Source: Chitinophaga polysaccharea (GTDB taxonomy: Bacteria; Bacteroidota; Bacteroidia; Chitinophagales; Chitinophagaceae). From it: DNA of 64,000 nucleotides. The stretch lies in contig NZ_CABFVU010000003.1 of the NCBI RefSeq assembly GCF_902150045.1, positions 372,001 through 436,000 of the forward strand, in the 5' to 3' direction. The notes below the pieces were generated by a model. That model saw only the letters and a list, made by a program, of their open reading frames with translations. It was not told the origin of the DNA and did not search any database. The position numbers and the translations under genes were made by a program. Numbering within the stretch: the first letter of the stretch is position 1; every line of letters starts with the position of its first letter. Of the stretch, positions 18,594 to 28,199 are shown in pieces.

Positions 18594-19391
18594 ATGAAAG
18601 ATCAAGCCTATTATCCGTCCTGGAAGAATTTATCCAAGTACCGGCAATATTTCGCCTACTTCAGTGAATATATCCGCTATAACGACTGGAAATCCCTCCA
18701 GGCATCCCTTAAACTGGTATTATTAAATAAGCCCTCACTGGAGGAGTGGAATGCAAAGTCGGCGATGGGGCATTTCCGGATCCGCAAAGGCACTACGGAT
18801 TTCCAGTTTATTAATTACGCCTATGAAAAAAAGGTGCGCGACTTCCTGAAGCAACAGGTAGAAAGCCATAACATAGACGGCTTTATAGACATTGGCGCCT
18901 GTATTGGTGAGTACGATGTTTGGCTGGCCGGGAAAGGCGTTCCCTGTGTGGCGTTTGAACCGGTGAACCACAAAGCTGTACAGGAGAACATCACCCTCAA
19001 CAAAGTGGGGGATAAAGTAAAACTTTTTGCCTGTGGCCTGGGCAGCAAACAGGAAAAGGTGAATTTCAATATTATGAGCACCGTTACCGGTTCCAGTTAT
19101 ATCGACCGGGAAAATAATAAAGAAGGCAATATACCTATTGAAAGGCTCGATGACCTGGTCCCTGAACTTGGATTTGACCTGAACAGCAAGATCATCGTAA
19201 AACTGGATGTGGAAGGAATGGAAACAGAAGTACTGGAAGGCGCCCGGAATTTTATCAGTCAAACACCTCATCTGCGTATTATTTTTGAGCGCTATGAAGG
19301 TGACAATACTGTAAACGATAAGCTGAGCTCACTGGCTGATTTTACCTTCGACCGGATAGATCAGTTCAACTATCTCGCCACAAAAAAATAA
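18594..19391 (+). CDS. FkbM family SAM-dependent methyltransferase
   Basis: 265 residues. The FkbM core starts near residue 95: FIDIGACIGEY (SAM-binding motif I), VAFEPVNHKAVQENITLN and, further on, the family's KLDVEGMETEVLEGA. The family O-methylates sugars and secondary metabolites. Its closeness to the glycan locus suggests a glycan substrate, but an independent role is equally possible. The first about 90 residues are specific to this protein. It is flanked by terminators on both sides, so it is monocistronic. Confidence 0.88.
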   Translation: MKDQAYYPSWKNLSKYRQYFAYFSEYIRYNDWKSLQASLKLVLLNKPSLEEWNAKSAMGHFRIRKGTTDFQFINYAYEKKVRDFLKQQVESHNIDGFIDIGACIGEYDVWLAGKGVPCVAFEPVNHKAVQENITLNKVGDKVKLFACGLGSKQEKVNFNIMSTVTGSSYIDRENNKEGNIPIERLDDLVPELGFDLNSKIIVKLDVEGMETEVLEGARNFISQTPHLRIIFERYEGDNTVNDKLSSLADFTFDRIDQFNYLATKK

Positions 19392-19742
19392 CCAACCTTT
19401 TTATATTTATAAAGGCAATACATGTTCATTTATGTATTGCCTTTTGTAGTTTTACCACTCCCGCAGTCAGAATTTGCCGGTAAATGGATGTTTTTTATTT
19501 GTTATATATAACGAATCGAAGTATCATTCACTGCAAGGAAAAATAAGTAAATAGAATTAGTATTATTTATTGATATTTAGATATTTAGAAGGTATAATTA
19601 AACTGATACTATAAGGCATTTCACCTCTTTTGCGGCAAGGGAACCAGAATTGTACCCGAAAAGGGACTGTTTTGCTTCAATCTTCCTGCTAAATAAAATA
19701 ATGTAACAACTTAATAACCATAAAAATATAAAGCTGTAAAAA
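19392..19742. other. Intergenic region with terminator and AT-rich leader
   Basis: 351 bp. It starts with the terminator at 19411-19445, then a 12-bp palindrome GTTATATATAAC at 19501-19512, then AT-rich sequence to the thiamine-binding gene. The TPP-riboswitch core CUGAGA was looked for, because of the downstream gene, and not found. Confidence 0.5.
19411..19445 (+). terminator. Rho-independent terminator after FkbM gene
   Basis: A 13-bp perfect stem, AAAGGCAATACAT (19411-19423) with ATGTATTGCCTTT (19432-19444), and an 8-nt loop. A on one side and T on the other make it able to work in both directions. Confidence 0.85.
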
Positions 19743-20042
19743 ATGAGTAACAAGATTAATTTAGCCCTCCAGATCATTCCTTCGGTGCCTTCAGAACAGG
19801 TTTACCCGGTAGTAGACGAAGCAATTGCAGTGATCAGGGATTCCGGGGTAAAATACAGGGTATGCCCTTTTGAAACGGTGATGGAAGGAACCTATGAAGA
19901 GCTGATGGAAGTGGTGCGCAAAACCCAGGAAGTATGTTTTAAAGCCGGCGCCTCCCAGTTACTGGTGTATATAAAAATGCAGATAAGAAAGGACGGAGAT
20001 GTAACTATTGAAGAAAAAACCGGGAAGTATGATAGCATGTAA
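19743..20042 (+). CDS. Thiamine-binding protein, MTH1187/YkoF family
   Basis: 99 residues with the ferredoxin-like fold pattern of the family: LALQIIPSVPSEQVYPVVDEAI, then YRVCPFETVMEGTYEELMEVV. Such proteins bind thiamine or a pyrimidine precursor in the cytoplasm and often accompany thiamine or hydroxymethylpyrimidine uptake. No transporter is nearby, so the role here is open. The next gene starts 48 bp downstream and is probably co-transcribed. Confidence 0.88.
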   Translation: MSNKINLALQIIPSVPSEQVYPVVDEAIAVIRDSGVKYRVCPFETVMEGTYEELMEVVRKTQEVCFKAGASQLLVYIKMQIRKDGDVTIEEKTGKYDSM

Positions 20043-20090
20043 ATAATCATTTTGTTTTATCTTACCTGCCGAATTAAAGGAGAGCCATAT

Positions 20091-20588
20091 ATGCGATACG
20101 CCGCCCCGTTGGATGATAACTCGAAGATAGTAACGAACCTGGTCATCATTGTCACACTTATATTTTTATTCAGGCAGATCACGGATGTTTCACACGATGC
20201 AATGGTTACCACCATGCTGTTGTTTATCCTGGTGCCAGCCATCCTGGTAGCCTGGTACCTGAGCCCCCGGTATTATATCCTAACGGCTACGACTATACTT
20301 ATCAAGCGGCCCCTGCATAGTATTACTATTCAGCTGGAAGATGTGGTAAGACTGAGAAGCATTACGGAAGAAGACCTGGGTACAAGCTCCCGCTTACTGG
20401 CATTGGGAGGTATATTCGGATACCTGGGCACCTACCGTTCCAGCGAAATAGGAAAGTATCAGCGCTGGTGCACCAACCGGGAAAATCTGGTGCTGATAGA
20501 ATCGCTCAACAGGAAGTGGTTGATCAGCCCTACCGGTGCAGATGATTTTGTGAAGCGGGTGAATGCATCGATTAACATACCGGCATAA
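20091..20588 (+). CDS. Membrane protein with bacterial PH-like domain
   Basis: 165 residues from the ATG at 20091, preceded by a good ribosome binding site (AAAGGAG). A TTG at 20052 in frame is less likely. Two membrane helices (about 15-55) are followed by a segment like the bacterial PH domains of YdbS/DUF304-type proteins: YYILTATTILIKRP, LEDVVRLR and NRKWLISP. The function is not known. It lies directly after the thiamine-binding gene and before a strong terminator. Confidence 0.72.
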   Translation: MRYAAPLDDNSKIVTNLVIIVTLIFLFRQITDVSHDAMVTTMLLFILVPAILVAWYLSPRYYILTATTILIKRPLHSITIQLEDVVRLRSITEEDLGTSSRLLALGGIFGYLGTYRSSEIGKYQRWCTNRENLVLIESLNRKWLISPTGADDFVKRVNASINIPA

Positions 20589-20590
20589 AA

Positions 20591-20620
20591 AAAAGGGAAG
20601 GCGCTAACCTTCCCTTTTCT
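20591..20620. terminator. Bidirectional rho-independent terminator
   Basis: An 11-bp perfect stem, AAAAGGGAAGG (20591-20601) with CCTTCCCTTTT (20608-20618), and loop CGCTAA. It lies between convergent genes and serves both strands. Confidence 0.9.
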
Positions 20621-20635
20621 TATTTACAGGAATAA

Positions 20636-21868
20636 TTAATGGAAGAAGAGATACGCCAGTAATATGGCGCAGAGCATTCCGAAGAAGTCGGCGATCAGGC
20701 CGGCGGCCAGGGCATATCGTGTAAGCTTGATGTTTACAGAGCCGAAGTACACCGCCAGTACATAAAAGGTGGTTTCAGTGGTGCCCTGTATAATACTGGC
20801 CAGTTTACCTACAAACGAATCCGGTCCATGCGTTTTCAGGATGTCTACCATCAGGGCGCGGGCGCCGCCACCGCTCAGCGGTTTCATAAAGGCCACCGGG
20901 AGGGCAGGCACAAAATCCGTATTAAGCCCCATGGCGGCAAACAGTAAGCCGATCCCGTTGGTGATATAATCCAGGCAACCGGTGGTCCGGAATACGCTGA
21001 TAGCTACCAGCATGCCCACCAGGTAAGGAATGATCCTCACAGATACCTGGAATCCCTCTTTGGCGCCCTCGATAAAGGCGTCATATACATTGATCTTTTT
21101 TACCATCCCGGCTACCAGGAAAATAATGACAATGCTGAAAATGATCGCGCCGCCGAGGGAAGCCGTTTTAGGGCCTATCTCCGCAGGAGGTAAACTATGT
21201 ACCCAAAACCATAAAGCAGCCATGATACCGGCAAACAGTGCGAGGAATACCAGTACGGGTAATTTAAAAAGATTGATCTTCTGGTAGATGGAAACCACAA
21301 ACATTCCCATTATAAAGGCCATGAAGGTGGATATCAGGGTGGGGATGAAGATGTCGGCCGGGTTGGCTGCACCGGCCGCCAGCCTGATGGCTATCACGGA
21401 AGTGGGGATGAGCACCACACCGGCGGTATTCAGTACCAGGAACATGATCTGCGGGTTGCTGGCCTCTTCCGGCTTCGGGTTGATCTCCTGCAGCTCCTTC
21501 ATCGCCTTCAGGCCCATAGGGGTGGCGGCATTATCGAGCCCCAGCATGGTGGCAGAGAAGTTCATCATCATAGACCCCATCGCCGGATGCCCCTTGGGCA
21601 CTTCGGGGAACAACTTGGAAAAGAAGGGGTTTACCAGTCTTGAAAACCGGTTGATCATCCCCGCTACCTCGCCGATCCGCATGATACCCAGCCATAAAGT
21701 CATGATGCCGGCCAGTCCCAGCGAGATCTCCGCACCGGTTTTGGCGCTGGCGAACATGCCGTTCATAATCTCCCCGAAAATAGACGCATCATGTAAAACT
21801 ACTGACTTGAAAAGTGCTACAACAAATGCAATAAGAAAAAATCCCAGCCATACGTAGTTTAATGCCAT
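20636..21868 (-). CDS. SpmA-SpmB fusion (nucleoside-recognition/Gate domain membrane protein)
   Basis: 410 residues, strongly hydrophobic. The N-terminal half corresponds to spore maturation protein A (LAGIMTLWLGIMRIGE, NFSATMLGLDNAATPMG) and the C-terminal half to SpmB (RIIPYLVGMLVAISVFR, PVAFMKPLSGGGARALM, IQGTTETTFYVLAVYFG). These are Gate-domain transporter-like proteins named from Bacillus sporulation. Fused homologues occur in non-sporulating Bacteroidota, where the substrate is unknown; nucleoside-like solutes are a family-level guess. It is divergent from ychF with a 66-bp shared promoter region. Confidence 0.88.
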   Translation of the reverse strand: MALNYVWLGFFLIAFVVALFKSVVLHDASIFGEIMNGMFASAKTGAEISLGLAGIMTLWLGIMRIGEVAGMINRFSRLVNPFFSKLFPEVPKGHPAMGSMMMNFSATMLGLDNAATPMGLKAMKELQEINPKPEEASNPQIMFLVLNTAGVVLIPTSVIAIRLAAGAANPADIFIPTLISTFMAFIMGMFVVSIYQKINLFKLPVLVFLALFAGIMAALWFWVHSLPPAEIGPKTASLGGAIIFSIVIIFLVAGMVKKINVYDAFIEGAKEGFQVSVRIIPYLVGMLVAISVFRTTGCLDYITNGIGLLFAAMGLNTDFVPALPVAFMKPLSGGGARALMVDILKTHGPDSFVGKLASIIQGTTETTFYVLAVYFGSVNIKLTRYALAAGLIADFFGMLCAILLAYLFFH

Positions 21869-21911
21869 TAGATTATTGGTTTATTCATCAACAAATAAAC
21901 TAAAATAAACC

Positions 21912-21919
21912 TATCTTTG
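21912..21919 (+). promoter_or_regulatory. -7 element of the ychF promoter
   Basis: TATCTTTG matches the Bacteroidota TAnnTTTG element and lies 15 bp before the ychF ATG, so the 5' leader would be very short. No clear TTTG at -33 was seen. Confidence 0.55.
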
Positions 21920-21934
21920 CGCAAATTTTAAAAA

Positions 21935-23038
21935 ATGGCTTTGCAAGTTGGAATTGTAGGATTGCCGAATGTAGGAAAATCGACTTTATTTAATGCGGTG
22001 AGCAACAGCGCTAAGGCGCAGGCCAGTAACTACCGCTTCTGTACTATAGAACCAAACGTTGGCCAGGTAGATGTGCCGGACGAACGTATGCATAAACTGG
22101 CAGAGCTGGTAAAGCCCGATCGCGTAGTGCCTACTACCATCGAGTTTGTAGATATTGCCGGCCTGGTAAAAGGCGCCAGCAAAGGGGAAGGCCTGGGAAA
22201 CAAGTTCCTGGCCAATATCCGCGAGGTAGACGCGATCGTGCATGTGATCCGCTGCTTTGAAGATGAAAACATCCTCCGCGAAGAAGGGGAGATCAACCCG
22301 GTAAGCGATAAGGAAATCATTGACACCGAATTACAGCTGAAAGACCTGGACAGCGTGGAACGCAAAATAGCACGCACCGAGAAAATGGCTAAAACCGGTG
22401 GCGATCAGAAAGCAAAAGCAGAATTCGAAATACTGAAAAGATGCCAGGAACACCTGGAGAAAGGCCGTAACATCCGTGAACTGGGCCTCAGCAAAGAAGA
22501 AAAGGTAGCTATTGCCGACCTGTTCCTGCTCACTGAAAAACCGGTATTATATGTTGCCAACGTGGATGAAGCTTCCCTTCATACCGGCAACAAATTTTCC
22601 CAGGCCCTGCAGGAATCCGTGAAAGCGGAAAACGCACAGGTAATTGTAATGAACAATACCATTGAAGCCCAGATCTCCGAAATGGAAGACCCGGCCGATA
22701 AAGAACTGTTCCTGGGAGAATATGGTTTGGCAGAACCAGGCCTGAACCGCCTGATCCGCTCTGCCTATAACCTGCTGGACCTGATCACCTATTTCACCGC
22801 CGGTGTACAGGAAGTACGCGCCTGGACCATCCACAAAGGATGGAAAGCCCCGCAGGCTGCCAGCGTTATCCACACTGATTTTGAGAAAGGCTTCATCAAA
22901 GCGGAAGTAATTGCTTATGATGACTACGTGAAATACGGATCAGAATCCGCTGCACGCGATAATGGACGCTTGCGTATTGAAGGTAAAGAGTATATCGTTG
23001 CCGACGGAGATGTAATGCACTTCCGTTTCAACGTTTAA
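21935..23038 (+). CDS. ychF: Redox-regulated ATPase/ribosome-binding GTPase-fold protein YchF
   Basis: 367 residues, the usual length. The P-loop is GLPNVGKST near residue 8. The switch region reads NYRFCTIEPNVG, G3 is VDIAGLVKGASKGEGLGN, and the G4 position is NVDE instead of NKxD, the change that gives YchF/OLA1 its ATP preference. A coiled-coil insert (about 125-200) and a C-terminal TGS domain (about 280-365) follow. It binds ribosomes and is linked to translation and stress control. It is monocistronic, with a hairpin at 23080 after the stop. Confidence 0.97.
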   Translation: MALQVGIVGLPNVGKSTLFNAVSNSAKAQASNYRFCTIEPNVGQVDVPDERMHKLAELVKPDRVVPTTIEFVDIAGLVKGASKGEGLGNKFLANIREVDAIVHVIRCFEDENILREEGEINPVSDKEIIDTELQLKDLDSVERKIARTEKMAKTGGDQKAKAEFEILKRCQEHLEKGRNIRELGLSKEEKVAIADLFLLTEKPVLYVANVDEASLHTGNKFSQALQESVKAENAQVIVMNNTIEAQISEMEDPADKELFLGEYGLAEPGLNRLIRSAYNLLDLITYFTAGVQEVRAWTIHKGWKAPQAASVIHTDFEKGFIKAEVIAYDDYVKYGSESAARDNGRLRIEGKEYIVADGDVMHFRFNV

Positions 23039-23079
23039 TGATACTTCTGGATAAGTTCCATGAAGGTTACAACAAAATG

Positions 23080-23101
23080 ACGGGCCGGCCATCCGGCCCG
23101 T
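23080..23101 (+). terminator. Hairpin after ychF, probable terminator
   Basis: ACGGGCCGG (23080-23088) pairs with CCGGCCCGT (23093-23101), a 9-bp GC-rich stem with loop CCAT. The T-tract that follows is poor, so termination may be partial. Confidence 0.55.
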
Positions 23102-23206
23102 TGCTATATAATCCCTAACGTACATGCATATATTAATTATGTAACCCCGCCGCGTTAATTCAAAATTCTTTTATTAGCTTAGCCACCTATTTTTTAATGT
23201 TAGCTC

Positions 23207-26200
23207 ATGCGAATTGTCAGGAACGTAAAACTCTTCTTCCGGGAAGGAAACTCGGATAAGACCTACGAAATTGATCTTTGTGAAGTTGGCCCGGAACAGT
23301 ACATTGTTAACTTCCGCTATGGTAAAAGATTTGGTACCCTGAAAGACGGCACCAAAACAGTTAGCCCCGTTACATTGTCCGCCGCTACCACTATATTCGA
23401 TGCCCTCGAAAAGGAAAAACGAAGCAAAGGTTACCTTGGAGAACAGGAAGCTGTCCAGGATTTATCATTTACACCGGTAGATACTACCCTCGTGGAAAAT
23501 CTAAAGCACCGCGCCATTCTCAAACGTTTACAGGATGCAGTGGAAGGAAAGAACAGCTTTAAAACCTCCTGGAGCACCTCCCGCGTAATATGGAGAGCCG
23601 GTGAAGAAAAAATAACCGCAGCCGTTCCCTACCTGGTCAAACTGGTGGAGAAAGGCGATGGATTACAACGCTATGCCGCCCTCTGGGCGCTTGGCAGATC
23701 CGGCGACCCCGCTGCCATCCCCGTACTACGCTCTTATGCCGACAACAGTTCCCGGCCCCTGAATATCAGGATGCTGGCGGCCAACGGCCTGCTGCTGGTA
23801 CTGCCGCCGGAAGAACGTACAGCGCATGTACGTTCCTACCTGCAACGCCTGCCCGAAGTTTTCCAGCAAACCATTGCCAAAGGAAGTACAGAGGAGTTAC
23901 TGGCGCTATTGCAGCAACAGGTGATCACCCGGCAGGAGCAAAGCTACCCGTTGCTGGAAGACCTCTACATCGTTGCCTTTGAGCATCCGGCAGTGAGAGT
24001 GGCTATCGGCAACCTGCTCATGCACCTGCCTTTCAGACCTTCCTGGTTCCAGCATATCCGTCATATCTTGAAACAGGCGGAACTGCGTGGCGATCAGGGC
24101 GTGGTAGCCATACTGGCGGCACGCTTTGAAAGGGAAGCCGCTATGTTTAAGAATCCCGGTACCAGGACGGATTATAATGATAAACGCTTTGTGCCAGGCA
24201 TCTTTATACCTGAGCTGAATGAATCATTGCAGGCAGATAAAGAACTGAAAAGGCCCACCAGTAAAGTGGCCTATTCAGATAAGACCCGCAACTATCTTCA
24301 TTACCGCGTATTCCGTAACCTGCGCCGCTTTGGTGAACAGAACGATGACCACTATGTTCGCCTCGCCACCGCATTATTGCTGCAATATGATGAAGGCAGG
24401 GATGCTGCCAAAGAGTATCAAACCCAACAATATACCTGGGTGAATGGCCGCTATGTGACCTACTACCGCCACTTCCCGGCTAACTCCAAACTGGTGTATC
24501 TCAACTACATCCTCCGCGGGAACGCGACCAACATGAAGTTGACAGCAGATCATAAGGAGTGGGTTTTCAGGGACCAGGGCGCACCTAACGGACAGGCACA
24601 AACGAAACCTGCCGGTAACCCCGATACGATGAAAGACAAAGGCGGCCTGCTGAAGAAACTCTTTGGTTGGCTGGGCGGAGAAAAGAACCAGCCGGCATCC
24701 GCAGTACCGCCTGAATACAAGGCGGCTGAGCCGCAGGCAAAGCCGGCGGGAGATGTGCCGTTCCTGCACCTCTGGCAGCAACTGCCCCAGGCTTTTATCC
24801 AGCTGCTGGTATCGGCACGCATGGAAGCAGTGCACATCTTTGCCATGGAGCAACTGAAAGCACACCCTGATTACAACGCCCTGAAAGATAAAATGGATGA
24901 AAGCGTGATCGCCGGTCTCCTCGCCAATGCCTTTTCCATCCCGTCGATGTTCGGCCTGGAACTGGCTAAAGAAAGATACGATCCCGCTAACCCATCATTG
25001 CGCTTACTGTATGTGCTGGTAATGAGCCCCCTGGAACTGGCCCGTATACAGGGCCTGCAATGGGTCAGCGACAATGAGGCGGTTTGCTTTGCAGACATGG
25101 ACTTTCTCCTGCAGCTGATGTTTTCACCTTACAGGGAAGTACGGAACTTCGTTCGTAAGCAACTCACTCCGGGATATTTATCTCCGGATAAAATGAGAAC
25201 GCTCTGCGTTAAAGCGGTGGCGGCGCTGCTGGCGCTGAAAACATCTACCCCTGAAGGGAATGAAAACCTCAACGATGGCTGCAATATCCTGGAAGGGAGC
25301 TGCGGCCCGGTACTAACGGAAACGGGTATACCGGACATAGAAGCATTACTGCAAAGCCCTGTGGCCGCCTGCCAGGCTTTTGCCGCCAGGCTGCTGCTCC
25401 TCAAACAAGGGCAGTTCAACTTCAGCGAAGTATCTGATTCAATGGTGAAAAGCCTGATCAGCAACGGCTTCCAGCCGGTAAGAACTGCCGGGGTGGAAGT
25501 GCTGGAGGCAATGGGTACCGATGAACTGCTGAAAAGACCGGAGCTGGTACTCCATATATTATTAAGTACGTATACGGATGTACGAAATGCAGTGCGCCCG
25601 CTCATCAGCCGCCTGGTACAACAGGATAAACGCCTGGCTGTTTACCTGGTGAATGAACTGGTGCCCCTGCTTATGCGCAGGGAAACCGCCGAGGGTATGC
25701 ACGCAGATATTGAAGCCACGCTCAGTAATGAGCTGGTGGATTACCTGCAGGATATAGATACTGCCACCGCACTGCGGTTATTGTACGCCAATTACAGATC
25801 GGCGCAGCAGTTTGGCCTGCTGGTGCTGGACAGGTATATCCCCGCCCCGGCCTTATCACTGAAACAGGTGATCGCCGCCGGTAACCATGAGTTGCTGAAA
25901 GTAAGGGAGTGGAGCTGGCACTTTTATTATGATAACGCGGCATGTATCCGTTTTGAAAGGGATGCGGCCATCGGGCTGCTCGATGCGAAATGGGACGACA
26001 CCCGCCAGGAGGCCATGGAATTTTTCCGGACACAGTTCACGGATAAGGATTGGTCGCCCGAAACCCTGGTGGCAGTTGCCGATAGCGTACGCCCGGATAT
26101 ACAGGCTTTTGGCCGTGAACTGCTGTTACGCTTCTTCCATGAGGAGGACGGGCAAACCTACCTGTTAAAACTGAGCCAGCATCCAAGTGAAAGTATGCAG

Positions 26201-26521
26201 TTATTTGCCACCAATTACCTGCAGCAATATGCGGCCGGTAACCTGGCATTCCTGCAACAGCTGGAGCATTATTTCCGCGTGGTGCTGAGCAGGGTGAACA
26301 AAGCCCGCGCCGCGAAAGAAAGGATCTTTGCGTTCCTGGAAAAAGAGGCCATGAAATCAGCAGAGGCAGCTGCTTACATCGGTCATATTATTGCGCATAT
26401 ATCCGCTACGGTAGCCATAAGCGACAAAGCCCGCTGCATCAGCATTATGCGTAGTATACAGGAACGGTATGCCGTGGAGCTGCCCATTGAAATAGTGCCA
26501 ACAACGATCAGAGTATCTTAA
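23207..26521 (+). CDS. WGR domain plus HEAT/ARM-repeat protein, putative retron accessory (effector) subunit
   Basis: 1104 residues. Residues 1-80 are a WGR-like domain (KLFFREGNSDKTYEID, FRYGKRFGTLKDG), a nucleic-acid-contacting fold also in PARPs and E. coli YehI/MolR. The remainder is helical HEAT/ARM repeats: the first is clear (YAALWALGRSGDPAAIPVLRS), a low-complexity linker lies near 455-520, and repeats continue to about 1060. No nuclease, ATPase or protease motif is visible. It is 13 bp upstream of the WHSWIM gene, and a retron RNA and RT follow. From memory of retron classification, ARM + WHSWIM + RT is the type XIII layout. It probably forms the scaffold or effector that senses phage through the RT-msDNA complex; that role is inference. 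Confidence 0.85.
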   Translation: MRIVRNVKLFFREGNSDKTYEIDLCEVGPEQYIVNFRYGKRFGTLKDGTKTVSPVTLSAATTIFDALEKEKRSKGYLGEQEAVQDLSFTPVDTTLVENLKHRAILKRLQDAVEGKNSFKTSWSTSRVIWRAGEEKITAAVPYLVKLVEKGDGLQRYAALWALGRSGDPAAIPVLRSYADNSSRPLNIRMLAANGLLLVLPPEERTAHVRSYLQRLPEVFQQTIAKGSTEELLALLQQQVITRQEQSYPLLEDLYIVAFEHPAVRVAIGNLLMHLPFRPSWFQHIRHILKQAELRGDQGVVAILAARFEREAAMFKNPGTRTDYNDKRFVPGIFIPELNESLQADKELKRPTSKVAYSDKTRNYLHYRVFRNLRRFGEQNDDHYVRLATALLLQYDEGRDAAKEYQTQQYTWVNGRYVTYYRHFPANSKLVYLNYILRGNATNMKLTADHKEWVFRDQGAPNGQAQTKPAGNPDTMKDKGGLLKKLFGWLGGEKNQPASAVPPEYKAAEPQAKPAGDVPFLHLWQQLPQAFIQLLVSARMEAVHIFAMEQLKAHPDYNALKDKMDESVIAGLLANAFSIPSMFGLELAKERYDPANPSLRLLYVLVMSPLELARIQGLQWVSDNEAVCFADMDFLLQLMFSPYREVRNFVRKQLTPGYLSPDKMRTLCVKAVAALLALKTSTPEGNENLNDGCNILEGSCGPVLTETGIPDIEALLQSPVAACQAFAARLLLLKQGQFNFSEVSDSMVKSLISNGFQPVRTAGVEVLEAMGTDELLKRPELVLHILLSTYTDVRNAVRPLISRLVQQDKRLAVYLVNELVPLLMRRETAEGMHADIEATLSNELVDYLQDIDTATALRLLYANYRSAQQFGLLVLDRYIPAPALSLKQVIAAGNHELLKVREWSWHFYYDNAACIRFERDAAIGLLDAKWDDTRQEAMEFFRTQFTDKDWSPETLVAVADSVRPDIQAFGRELLLRFFHEEDGQTYLLKLSQHPSESMQLFATNYLQQYAAGNLAFLQQLEHYFRVVLSRVNKARAAKERIFAFLEKEAMKSAEAAAYIGHIIAHISATVAISDKARCISIMRSIQERYAVELPIEIVPTTIRVS

Positions 26522-26534
26522 AAAGTAATCCATT

Positions 26535-28187
26535 ATGTTATTCAACTACAGATACAGCGGGAACTCCAACGTGTACAGCAATGCCACTTCAGCAGGCATT
26601 TCCTTTGCACCGGATACCCGTCGTGATCCCACGTTCTTTGTGGGGAAGCTGCAAAAGAAAATAGCTTTCCGCGAAGCCATTTCCGCCCTCCATGACGTAG
26701 TGGTATCTGACCTCCGCTTTAAACCGAAAGACAAAACCGCCTACAAGGAATGGGCCGCTCAGCAGGAAACGGTATGGCTGGCCGAATTCATGAACGGCTA
26801 CGATGTAAAGGCTTCCGATCAGCGGATAGACGCCCTGAGAGAAGAGCTTAGCAGTATTTACCAGGAACAGGCTAGGGTAATGGCGCCATTTTATAAAGCC
26901 AGGAAGAGTTATTTTGATTATTTATACCAGAAAGACCGCGATGCCTGGTTTGTGCTGGATCCCGTGATCAGCGTGCATCCTGATGAACTGTTCTTCGAAT
27001 GTTTCAGCCAGGATGAATCTACCTACGGAAAACTGAGCGCCAGCTATAATGTGTTCAGGGAAGTGAATGAGTTTGAATGTGGCACTACCAATATTGATTA
27101 TTCTGCCTCCCTCTATAACGAATTCCAGAAGATCCGTGATTACAAGGAAACAGATTTTAAAATTGACCCGGGAGGATTCCAGGTGCAAACCTCGCAGGAG
27201 GAATTATACCACGAGGTAAAGATAGACCTGCCAGATAGCTGGGTAAGAGGATTTCTGCAGGTAAGCTCCGCAATGACGCTGCCGGCAGCCACCTTTGAGC
27301 TGCATCCGATGGATGTATATAATTTCTGCTCCTGGCTGCGTCGCTTTAAGGAAAAACGCGGGCCGCGCTCCATTCGTTTTATACTGGAACCCGGTAAGCC
27401 GGTACGCGCCATATTTGAACCCTGGAACCAGGAAATCGTATGTGCGAGATCGTTATACACCGGTCCCCAACGCAGGGAGATCAGGATATGGGGGAGAAGA
27501 CGGTTGCTGATCCTGGAACGGCTGATACCTATTGCGAAAAAATTCACCCTGCATCTTACCGGCAACGGGCTGCCATCTTTTTATGTGGCTGATCTTGGCG
27601 ATATGCAGTTTACGTTGGGGCTCAGTGGATGGACAACCAACGACTGGTCGCGAGCCGGGCAGTTCGACCTGATGGCGCCACGTGCAGAGGTAAGCGACCA
27701 GGCAAAGCTCACCGTTTTTGAAGACCTGAAAACCAGGTGGATGGCCAAACCGGAAACGATTGCAGCCGCCACCGGGCTCGATAGGGCTACTGTACTTGGC
27801 GCACTGGGCATTTATACCCAGGCGGGCAAAGTGATCTACGACCTGCATACTGGATTTTACCGTCTCCGGGAACTAAGCCGTGAGCCACTGCCCCTGGACC
27901 AGCTGCGTTTTGCCAACCCGCAGGAAGGAGAAGCCACTAAACTGGTGCAGGCAGGAAAAGTGGAATTCACCGCTACAGATATCCCGGGCACAGGATTACA
28001 GCTGAAAGGAAATGTAAAAGGCGCACAACGTATATACCATCCCGTTATTACCATTGATGCGGATGAAAGATTGAGTAATGCGCACTGCGACTGTAACTTT
28101 TACAGCACGAATAAATTATACAAAGGGCCTTGCGAACACATGCTGGCACTGCGAATAGCGCATTCGGAAAATAAAGCGGTAAAATAA
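26535..28187 (+). CDS. Winged-helix and SWIM zinc-finger protein, putative retron accessory subunit
   Basis: 550 residues. Most of the protein is an uncharacterised alpha/beta region. Residues about 390-448 look like a winged helix (KPETIAAATGLDRATV as recognition helices, KVIYDLHTGFYRLREL as wing). The C-terminus has a SWIM zinc finger with Zn ligands C518, C520, C533 and H535 (CxCx12CxH). SWIM fingers bind DNA or protein. E. coli YehQ, a SWIM protein next to the WGR protein YehI, gives a parallel pairing. Here the MoxR ATPase and VWA partners of that locus are absent, and a retron RNA and RT follow instead, which fits the type XIII retron pairing. Confidence 0.87.
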   Translation: MLFNYRYSGNSNVYSNATSAGISFAPDTRRDPTFFVGKLQKKIAFREAISALHDVVVSDLRFKPKDKTAYKEWAAQQETVWLAEFMNGYDVKASDQRIDALREELSSIYQEQARVMAPFYKARKSYFDYLYQKDRDAWFVLDPVISVHPDELFFECFSQDESTYGKLSASYNVFREVNEFECGTTNIDYSASLYNEFQKIRDYKETDFKIDPGGFQVQTSQEELYHEVKIDLPDSWVRGFLQVSSAMTLPAATFELHPMDVYNFCSWLRRFKEKRGPRSIRFILEPGKPVRAIFEPWNQEIVCARSLYTGPQRREIRIWGRRRLLILERLIPIAKKFTLHLTGNGLPSFYVADLGDMQFTLGLSGWTTNDWSRAGQFDLMAPRAEVSDQAKLTVFEDLKTRWMAKPETIAAATGLDRATVLGALGIYTQAGKVIYDLHTGFYRLRELSREPLPLDQLRFANPQEGEATKLVQAGKVEFTATDIPGTGLQLKGNVKGAQRIYHPVITIDADERLSNAHCDCNFYSTNKLYKGPCEHMLALRIAHSENKAVK

Positions 28188-28199
28188 TACAGGGAGATG

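Noticed and set aside
19655..19666. Second retron-like RNA motif, since CCCGAAAAGGGA also occurs in the retron msr
   Set aside because: Only a 3-bp stem; no a1/a2 repeats, msd stem or RT nearby.
19392..19742. TPP riboswitch before the thiamine-binding gene
   Set aside because: The CUGAGA core and matching stems were not found.
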